From Bacteroidota bacterium (GTDB taxonomy: Bacteria; Bacteroidota; Bacteroidia; AKYH767-A; CANKSK01): a stretch of DNA of 5,465 bases. The position numbers were made by a program, and so were the translations under genes. The stretch spans positions 1 through 5,465 of the forward strand of contig CANKSK010000094.1 of the NCBI GenBank assembly GCA_947485425.1. The letters run 5' to 3'. The notes under the pieces are model-generated. The model was not told the origin of the DNA. It saw only the letters and a program-made list of their open reading frames with translations, and searched no databases. Numbering within the stretch: position 1 is the stretch's first letter; every line of letters starts with the position of its first letter. Below, piece by piece: positions 1 to 5,465 of the stretch.

Positions 1-1
1 T

Positions 2-661
2 GTCGATAAAGGATATTGCCATTGTGCAAGCAATTATATTCAATATCTCAATTCTTTTCTTCTCATTCCTCGTGATACAAATGCAACATTCGCTCTTGAT
101 ATTTCAAAATTTTCTGCCTGCAATATCCAGCAAGAATTTAAAGATCTAGATTGTGAAATGGCTTATAACCATTACATTCAAATCGTAGGCGATTACAATA
201 AAACCATCTCGCAAATTCCTTCACTTCAGTTTCCTGAAATTGATAGACTATATACCCAAGAAGCTTTTGAATCCAAAGGTTTTTGTAAATGTATTGATAA
301 ATATGAAGCGCTTTTGAAATCGATAATCGCTTGCAAAAATTCGGAAAATACCAATGCCATTTGTAAATCCTTTTCTGCTGAAAGTCTATTAAGCAGTGAG
401 GAAAAAAATGAATTAACAAGGCAAATAGAAAATGGGATTGATTGTGCTTTGGATGCTCATATTCCTTGTCATAACGCATTGCTGGATACCCTTTCGATAC
501 CGTTATACAACAAAAGAGACAATCCGTGTGTAGAATTTATAAAAAATGCCGCCATGCAAAATGCCCTGATGTTGTATGAGGATTATACATTAAAGTTGAT
601 GGATGATATCAGCAATCGTTATACCATGCATTGTATGAAAGCCCTTGAGACCTTTTCTGCA
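2..661 (+). other. Cysteine-rich region upstream of the first YD repeat (residues 1-220)
   Basis: This part of the protein carries 12 cysteines in 220 residues (6, 8, 40, 51, 95, 97, 111, 121, 148, 156, 176, 211). The rest of the sequence looks helical and polar, with no YD or propeller motifs. Two CxC motifs stand out, C6-H-C8 and C95-K-C97, each preceded by Lys-Gly-aromatic and followed by a similar stretch. Similar Cys-containing linkers occur, as far as I recall, ahead of the YYYDQAGN segment in Bacteroidota RHS proteins, but I cannot name a domain family. Disulfide pairing in an exported protein is the likeliest role of the cysteines; metal binding is an alternative. No catalytic motif is recognised. 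Confidence 0.6.
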
Positions 662-3600
662 AAATATACTGATAAAGAATATCATTTTACCTTGTATTAT
701 TATGATCAGGCGGGAAATTTAATTCGTACGGTTCCACCGGAAGGCGTTCAGCGGCTTCCTATTTCTGCCTATACAGATCCCATGGAGATGCAGATCAACT
801 CAGATCGCACCTATCATACCCATCAGGTGCAAGTCGATCATACTCTTGGTACCGATTATGTTTACAATAGCTTGAATCAATTGACGAAACAATCCAATCC
901 GGATCAGGAAAAAATGAATATTTGGCATAGTGAATTACCAGATGGTTTGCGAAAGGATTTGAAAATTTCCCAAAGTCAATATCTCCCTTCAAATACATCT
1001 TATTTGGCAGGATATATTGATAATCAACCGATTACCGGTGGCAAGCGGGCAATGTTTTATGCATCTAAGGATGCTGGAAGTTCCTGGCATAAAATGAAAA
1101 ATTTGCTCGCATCGGATTTGCGGAAAGTCAAGATGGTCAATGATCAGATTGGCTATGCCATAGGCACAAATTCCACCATTTTAAAAACAATGGATGGTGG
1201 GAGTACTTGGGACATGTTGGATATATCTTCAACTTTATCGCCTGGCATTTCTTTACAGGATATATGTGTAAATGCAGTTAACGATGATGCATTGGTGGTC
1301 GGCGCTTCGGGAAATACGTTGCTGATAAAAGCCAATGGCAATATTTTTAAAGGTTCTACCTTGTCTGCTGACAATTTGGTTTCTGTGGCTTTCGATGGAA
1401 AAAATTATTACGCTTGTGCCGATAAAAAATCTGCGCGGATCTTTAAAAGTTCTGATGGTATGCATTGGTCCATACAAAATTTTTTCAGAGCCTGTGATCT
1501 TCAAAAAATTGTTTCTTTACCCAATGGCGGCGCTTTTGCCGGTGGGGAAAATGGTAATTTATTTCGATATGATCCATCTATTGCTTCCTGGGTGATGGTG
1601 CCTGCAAGTTCATCCTTGGCTTTCCGAGATTTGTATTTTGCTGATCAATTCATAGGAATGGCCATTCTGGAAGATATAAATGGCATGGGGCGTTTACATG
1701 AAACCTTTGATGGAGGAATAACCTGGAAGTGCATCGATTTGATCGGTAATTACAGCGCATTAGAATTTATTTCATCTTATGTAGGCTTTGCTGTCGGTGA
1801 TAATAGCATCATGAAGCGCATTTTGATTCATCCCCAAAATAAATCCACCGGATTGTTTACCATTTCAGCTCCTTCGGTGGCTCCACTCCAATTGAATACC
1901 ATTTCTGCAATACAATTGAAATCAGGTGTATATTCTATCGTTGTGGCAGGGGATCATGGTAAATTATTTTCATGTCTTGCCGATTTCAATATTCTTCCTG
2001 CAAGCTTCATTTGGTCGGCTATCTCTAATTTTTCTTTGGGGCCAGGACAAAATCAGTATAAAAAAGTGATCATACAAAAAATGGATGTTTCCGATAATCC
2101 TGAAATTTCAGGTTTAGCACTCATTCAAAATGGTGAAATTCACGCCTTTCATAAACCAAAAGGTGCCAATAAATTCATGGCTTCTTCCTTTAACAGCCAA
2201 ATACGTTTTGAGTGCATGGTCAGTGATAATGGATATTATTTATCCGGTTCTAAAATATTTGCCCTTCGAAAAAATAATGCTGTTTGGCAAATTTCGGTCT
2301 TTGATATCAAACCAGGCAATGCATTATCCCTTGGCAATACAATTTCACTGCCTGCACCTATAGGATCTGTGCAAATCAATTCAATGGCTTTTTCCAAAGG
2401 CCATTTGATTGTCGTTGGTGATCAAGGGACTATCCTTAACTATGAATTGGCTGCGTCAGGAAATAGCATTCTGAGCAGAAAAGATCAATCTGATAAAATA
2501 TTACCGCTTCCTTTTCATGATATTTTTAGCCTTGCCAATGGAACAGATGCCATTGCAATTGGGGATAAAGGAAGTTTTTGGGAAATGTATATGCCTGATC
2601 ATTGGCGTTTATGGCCTTGCCAAATCAAGGAAGATTTTTCAATCATCCATTCCCTCAATACGAAGCAGGGTTGGATCGGCACCAAGGATGGGAATGTATA
2701 TTCATATATGAAAAATAAGATCTCGAAATCCTGTTCATTAAAATCAATTTCGGGGATACCTGTATTTACTATTCATGATATTTTTCAAGATGGGAAAGAA
2801 CTATATATCATGGGCAGTGATGGAAATGTAGTATATGCTCCTGATATTTATCAAGCAAATCCGATATTTGTAAGGCAACATGCTTGGCTTGACAAACAAA
2901 ATATTTGGGGAATGTGCAAACGCCCTTCAAGTAAGGAATGTATTGCTGTTGGTGATCAAGAGGGTATTTTTAAAGTGCAAGGTTTAAATGGTTTTCAGAT
3001 TGATGATATATTTTTTCCACGAATCAATGCCTTCCATTTTTCCAATATAAATGATGGATATGTAGTGGGTGAACAAGGTTTCATCAGGCATACCTCTGAT
3101 GCAGGATTCAGTTGGCAGGTCGTATGGCCTAAAATGAATGGTGGCAAACCACAAATCATGACTTCTGTGTGGGCTTATGATACCGGAAGGGCAATTATAG
3201 CAGGTCCTTCAGGATATCTTCAGCTGCTTGAAAATAATCAATTGAAAAAAAATATCAGCCTACCTTCTGGTCCTGATTTTACCTCTTTTTCTTTTCCTCC
3301 TGCCAATCATACCAATGGATTTTTAGCAGGTAAAAATGGTGTTTTATATAAACTGAGCCGAAATACTACTGGTTTTATTCTTTCCAAAATAAATACTTCT
3401 GTATTGGCGTCATTTCAAGTGAAGAGTATGCTTGCAATCTCTTCATCACAGGTTTTTTTGGCCGGAACCCAAGGTAAAATATACTATCTAATCGGTACCA
3501 AATTTTTTTCATTACCACTTTCTACGGCCTTAGGAAATGCTGATTTTTATACTCTTGATTTAAAAGATGCTAAAAACGCGTATGCGGCTGGTGATCAAGG

Positions 3601-5464
3601 TAAAATGATTAAAATATTTTCAAATACAGATTTTTCAAAGTTGAAAAATATTCAAGGTATTACTTTCAGCTCTTGTAACTTGGCAGACAACTTGGTGCCT
3701 CTTCAAAATAATTCAGCAAATAAAAAGATCAATACCCTTCAATACATGGGTAATTCAAAGGTGTTTGTGGGTGGTGATTACTTTAGTACAATTCCATCTG
3801 CAAATTCTTTTGCGAGGATTATTGAAGATGAGTCGATGCTTTATTCTTCTCGCTATTGGTATGATCAATTGGGACGTCTTGTTCTGTCGCAAAATACCAA
3901 ACAAGCAAATGCTCCTCCCTTGAAATTTACCTATCAATTGTATGATGCTGAAGGTAGACTTATCGAATATGGCGAGAAAGCCGAAAATAAATTGAATATA
4001 AAGTTTGAAAATATTTTCGGTGCATATGTCAATGGTTTTTTCAATATGAAAAGCATCGATGCGACTAAATTGTTCGATTGGATCCATGAAAAAAGTGGTC
4101 TCAGAACCGAAGTAGTCCATACCTTTTATGATGCAGTGGATTCTTCCTTCGCGAAAAATTTACCTTTGGATTTTACCCAAGAACATCTTCGAAGAAGAAT
4201 AGCTTCTATTGCCTATGAAAATGTCATGGATTATGATGCCAAAGGGAATGCAAAACTTGAAACCTATCAATATGCAACCCATTATTCTTATGATATACAT
4301 GGGAATGTTAAATCGCTTTTACAGGATTTTCGCAAATTATCAGAGAGCAATATAAACCCCTATGTTGTAAATCAGCGTTTCAAACGGATTGATTATTCTT
4401 ATGATCTGCTATCCGGAAATGTAAATGATATGCATTATCAAAATGGTCGTCTCGATGCCTGGCATCAACACTATGAATATGATGCCGATAATCGTTTGTC
4501 AGCAGTATATACCAGTAATTATCCAAATGCGGTTTGGCAGGGCACTAAAAATCACCTTTGGGATCAGGATGCTAAATATTTTTATTATTCCCATGGTCCC
4601 CTTTCTAGGATTGAAATAGGCGATTTACAAGTACAAGGTGAGGACTTCGCATATACCTTGCAGGGTTGGATTAAAGGCGTAAACAGCAATATCCTTCAAG
4701 CGAAAAACGATATCGGTCAGGATGGGAACCCCATTTCAGGTAATCCCAATAAGAATTTTGCCGTTGATGCCTTTGGTTATAGTTTGTCTTATTTTCACAA
4801 TGACTACATGCCTATAGATGCTGCCAATTGGAAAAAAGTTTCAAATCGCTTTGAAACAGAAAAAATGAATAGTAATTTTGCAAAAGCTGCCGATGAATTT
4901 TATAATGGCAATATCAGTTTGATGGTAAGTACAATTCTTTCTCCTTTATGGAATAATGGTGTTTTGCAATATAAACCACAACCTCAGGGGAGTGCTTATA
5001 TCTACGATCAGTTAAATCGCCTTTTGGAGATGAAAACCTATCAGAATATCGATATAACAGGGAATGTATGGAAAAACAACACCCTAAGTACGAGCAAGGT
5101 CTATCAACAAAAATGGATCTATGATGCCAATGGAAATATTCTCAATCAACAACGAAATGATCAATTTGGGAAAACGATTGATCATTTAAGCTATAAATAT
5201 GCCAAAGATGCTTCCGGCCGAATCATACAAAATCGATTGTATCACCTTCAGGAGGATCCCAAAATCAAATCAAATGCCTATCCTGATGACATTGATGATC
5301 AGGGTCTTTTCAGCCCTTCCTTGACAGACATCAATACCCAAAACAATTATCAATATGATGCCCTTGGAAATTTGATTGCCGATAAACAAGCGGGTATTGC
5401 GCAGATTAAATGGAGTTTATCCGGAAAAATGCTAGAAATCATCCGTCAGGTTGGTGACAAGGGA
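2..5464 (+). CDS. Giant RHS/YD-repeat protein with embedded Ycf48/BNR-like beta-propeller block; partial, open at both ends
   Basis: One uninterrupted frame of 1821 codons fills the window. There is no stop, and the true start and stop both lie outside. The first in-frame ATG (base 158, residue 53) is not a convincing start, because a Cys-rich motif upstream of it (residues 3-16) is repeated downstream in the same protein. Order of parts: Cys-rich region (1-220), first YD segment (227-301), propeller block (about 320-1270), YD repeats (1285-1500), conserved Bacteroidota RHS segment (1520-1640), more YD repeats (1664-1821). YD-repeat proteins of this family are typically large, exported proteins whose repeats wrap into a beta-sheet shell. 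Many end in a conserved RHS core followed by a variable, sometimes toxic, tip. Neither the tip nor any signal peptide is in view, so substrate, export route and activity are unknown. No frameshift was found on reading the whole frame. Family assignment is secure; function is not. Confidence 0.96.
8..322 (+). repeat. Duplicated KG-aromatic-CxC motif in the protein, 89 residues apart
   Basis: Residues 3-16 (KGYCHCASNYIQYL) and 92-105 (KGFCKCIDKYEALL) align without gaps: Lys-Gly, an aromatic residue, Cys-x-Cys, then Tyr and Leu at matching places. The copies are diverged at DNA level, so this is an old protein-level duplication and not a recent DNA repeat. The later cysteines (40, 51 against 111, 121, 148, 156) do not align as cleanly, so the full unit length is uncertain. 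Confidence 0.55.
680..904 (+). other. First YD/RHS segment (residues 227-301)
   Basis: Residues 227-249 carry the family phrase LYYYDQAGNLIRTVPPEGV, and residues 285-301 carry DYVYNSLNQLTKQSNPD. Both are hallmark YD-repeat strands (Tyr-Asp-x-x-Gly-Asn/Arg type) of Bacteroidota RHS proteins. The intervening residues (about 250-284) contain the His/Thr-rich YHTHQVQVDHTLGT, at the place where relatives carry a similar 'PAH.L.T.Y.YNSLNQ' stretch. The repeat should continue straight into a WYDxLGRL strand. Here that strand does not appear until residue 1286, after the propeller block. The segment is expected to form the first strands of the beta-sheet shell. Confidence 0.85.
1064..1087 (+). other. 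Asp-box 1 (SKDAGSSW, residues 355-362)
   Basis: This matches the Asp-box consensus S/T-x-D-x-G-x-x-W found at the beta-hairpin of BNR and Ycf48-like propeller blades. It follows the blade strand RAMFYA. The motif is structural and not catalytic in known families. Confidence 0.85.
1187..1210 (+). other. Asp-box 2 (TMDGGSTW, residues 396-403)
   Basis: This is a perfect Asp-box, preceded by the strand GTNSTILK. Together they make the classic Ycf48-like unit 'AIGTxxxILKTxDGGxTW'. It is the single best family marker in the propeller block and fixes the reading frame here. Confidence 0.9.
1448..1468 (+). other. Asp-box 3, degenerate (SSDGMHW, residues 483-489)
   Basis: This is Ser-Ser-Asp-Gly-Met-His-Trp after the strand ARIFK. 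It is one residue shorter than the usual Asp-box but keeps the Asp, Gly and Trp. It anchors an otherwise weak blade (ACADKKSARIFK, residues 471-482). Confidence 0.75.
1703..1726 (+). other. Asp-box 4 (TFDGGITW, residues 568-575)
   Basis: This is a perfect Asp-box after the strand GRLHE. The preceding blade lacks the usual G-x-x-G and reads GMAILEDINGMGRLHE. It is the last Asp-box before a run of about 455 residues without one. Confidence 0.87.
3092..3115 (+). other. Asp-box 5 (TSDAGFSW, residues 1031-1038)
   Basis: This is a perfect Asp-box directly following VVGEQGFIRH, again the full Ycf48-like unit. It is the only Asp-box in the second half of the propeller block. It confirms that the evenly spaced G-x-x-G units around it belong to the same repeat type as the first half. 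Confidence 0.87.
3854..4501 (+). other. YD/RHS repeats resuming after the propeller (residues 1285-1500)
   Basis: Strands in order: YWYDQLGRLVLSQNTKQ (1285-1301), FTYQLYDAEGRLIEYGEK (1309-1326), TFYDAVD (near 1370), RRRIASIAYENV followed by MDYDAKGNAKLE (to about 1419), HYSYDIHGNVKSL (1427-1439), IDYSYDLLSGNVNDMHYQNG (1463-1482) and HYEYDADNRLSAVYTS (1490 on). The order is the same as in typical Bacteroidota RHS proteins. A variable loop with an N-I-F-G-A-Y start (around 1334-1365) separates the second and third strands, where relatives also vary. These strands should form the main turns of the shell. No cysteine occurs from here to the end of the window. Confidence 0.9.
4559..4921 (+). other. 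Conserved Bacteroidota RHS segment 'HGPL / LQGWIKGVNS / GYSL' (residues 1520-1640)
   Basis: This stretch reads WDQDAKYFYYSHGPLSRIEI (1520-1539), then GDLQVQGEDFAYTLQGWIKG (1540-1559) and VNS (1560-1562). FAVDAFGYSLSYFHNDY (1586-1602) and FYNGNISLMV (from 1633) follow. I recognise it as one of the most constant parts of Bacteroidota RHS proteins, where 'HGPLARTELGD..VQG.DYAYTLQGWIKGVN' precedes 'D.FGYSLGYF..DY' and 'LYNGNI'. It has no assigned reaction. Its constancy suggests a structural job in the shell just ahead of the RHS core. The motif set makes the family and phylum call firm. Confidence 0.88.
4991..5464 (+). other. Further YD repeats leading to the (missing) RHS core (residues 1664-1821)
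   Basis: Strands: YIYDQLNRLLEMKTYQNID (1666-1684), QKWIYDANGNILNQQRND (1703-1720), LSYKYAKDASGRIIQNRLYH (1729-1748) and NNYQYDALGNLIADKQAG (1781-1798), then IKWSLSGKMLEI (1802-1813). In relatives the 'YxYDxxGNLxxD...I.W...GK' strand is followed closely by a 'Y.YD..GNRI.K' strand and then the core. The window therefore stops just before the RHS-associated core. The stop codon must be downstream. Confidence 0.88.
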
Positions 5465-5465
5465 A

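Larger units (their letters stand above)
1010..3775 (+). repeat. About 21 propeller blade repeats, roughly 43-residue period
   Basis: Clear Gly-x-x-Gly or equivalent blade anchors have their first Gly at residues 388, 434, 515, 599, 650, 806, 854, 893, 938, 984, 1023, 1068, 1110, 1155, 1197 and 1257. Weaker, inferred units sit near 337, 472, 552, 704 and 749, filling the larger gaps. From 806 to 1197 the spacing is strikingly even (39-48 residues). Units in the stretch 660-800 are the most degenerate. At DNA level only short pieces are shared: GGTGATCAAG occurs at bases 2417, 2951 and 3590. The repeats are therefore ancient or constrained at protein level and not recently amplified. Confidence 0.7.
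962..3808 (+). other. Ycf48/BNR-like multi-blade beta-propeller block inserted in the YD repeats (residues about 321-1269)
   Basis: This stretch is built of repeats of about 43 residues. Each centres on a small hydrophobic pair followed by Gly-x-x-Gly and a beta strand, for example VVGASGNTL (432-440), VVGDQGTIL (804-812), AVGDQEGIF (982-990), VVGEQGFIR (1021-1029) and AAGDQGKM (1195-1202). Several are followed by an Asp-box (S/T-x-D-x-G-x-x-W). This is the pattern of Ycf48-like (photosystem II assembly factor HCF136-type) and BNR/sialidase propeller repeats, which Bacteroidota use widely in exported proteins; no link to photosynthesis is implied. About 21 blade-like units can be counted, enough for two or three propellers. 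No sialidase catalytic Arg triad or Tyr/Glu pair can be assigned by eye, so a structural or binding role is more likely than enzyme activity. Boundaries are approximate to some 10-15 residues. Confidence 0.8.

Noticed and set aside
158..160. First in-frame ATG as the gene start
   Set aside because: The frame is open upstream to the window edge, and residues 3-16 match residues 92-105 of the same protein, so coding extends upstream. No ribosome-binding-like sequence was seen before this ATG.
138..479. 113-codon ORF on the - strand
   Set aside because: It lies opposite the real frame, inside the Cys-rich region. Its protein is rich in aromatic and basic residues with no recognisable motif, as expected of an antisense shadow in AT-rich DNA.
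1335..1595. 86-codon + strand ORF in another frame
   Set aside because: It overlaps the propeller blades with Asp-box 3 in frame 2; its hydrophobic runs come from reading Phe/Ile/Leu-rich strands out of frame.
3240..3255. Run of eight A (and T-run near 3452) as a programmed slippage or phase-variation site
   Set aside because: The main frame continues correctly on both sides, and alternative frames meet stops quickly; such runs are expected by chance in AT-rich DNA.
962..3808. Sialidase or photosystem II assembly function for the propeller
   Set aside because: Asp-boxes and Ycf48-like units are structural and widespread in exported Bacteroidota proteins. No catalytic residue set is recognisable and nothing photosynthetic is in context.
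3755..4120. 121-codon ORF on the - strand
   Set aside because: It is the longest antisense frame, but it overlaps well-conserved YD repeats (YWYDQLGRL, LYDAEGRL) on the + strand and has no family resemblance of its own.
1..5465. CRISPR arrays, tRNA or rRNA genes, IS ends, promoters, terminators
   Set aside because: None was seen. The whole window is coding, and the only repeats are protein-level blade and YD repeats that are diverged at DNA level.

Overview
The window holds one thing: the interior of a single, very long protein-coding gene on the + strand. Frame 2 is open from base 2 to base 5464 (1821 codons, no stop). Neither the start nor the stop of the gene is inside the window. All other ORFs on either strand are shadows of this frame. 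No RNA genes, intergenic gaps, promoters, terminators, mobile elements or CRISPR arrays are visible. Residue numbers below count from the first complete codon (residue n begins at base 3n-1).

The product is an RHS/YD-repeat protein of the kind common in Bacteroidota (Saprospirales, Chitinophagales, Cytophagales and relatives). The evidence is a set of phrases that I recognise from that family: LYYYDQAGNLIRTVPPEGV, VYNSLNQLTKQ, YWYDQLGRLVLSQNTKQ, THYSYDIHGNVKSL, HYEYDADNRLSAVYTS, FYYSHGPLSRIEIGDLQVQG and AYTLQGWIKGVNS. The AT-rich composition and A/T-ending codons fit the same phylum. Species cannot be told from this window.

Layout: (1) residues 1-220, a cysteine-rich N-terminal-side region with 12 Cys and a duplicated Gly-aromatic-Cys-x-Cys motif. 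(2) Residues 227-301, the first recognisable YD/RHS segment. (3) Residues about 320-1270, a block of roughly 950 residues made of about 21 beta-propeller blade-like repeats (Ycf48/BNR type) with five Asp-box motifs. (4) Residues 1285-1500, YD repeats resume. (5) Residues 1520-1640, the conserved 'HGPL...LQGW...GYSL' segment of Bacteroidota RHS proteins. (6) Residues 1664-1821, further YD repeats, running off the window before the RHS-associated core and the variable C-terminal tip.

The most notable point is that the propeller block lies between two phrases (VYNSLNQLTKQSNPD and YWYDQLGRL) that, from memory of the family, are normally neighbours. It therefore looks like a nearly 3-kb in-frame insertion into the YD-repeat shell. 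By analogy with the Tc toxin TcB/TcC cocoon, where a beta-propeller interrupts and gates an RHS shell, this could be a secreted or surface RHS shell with its own propeller cap. That role is inference only. The sequence directly shows the domain order and the intact reading frame.
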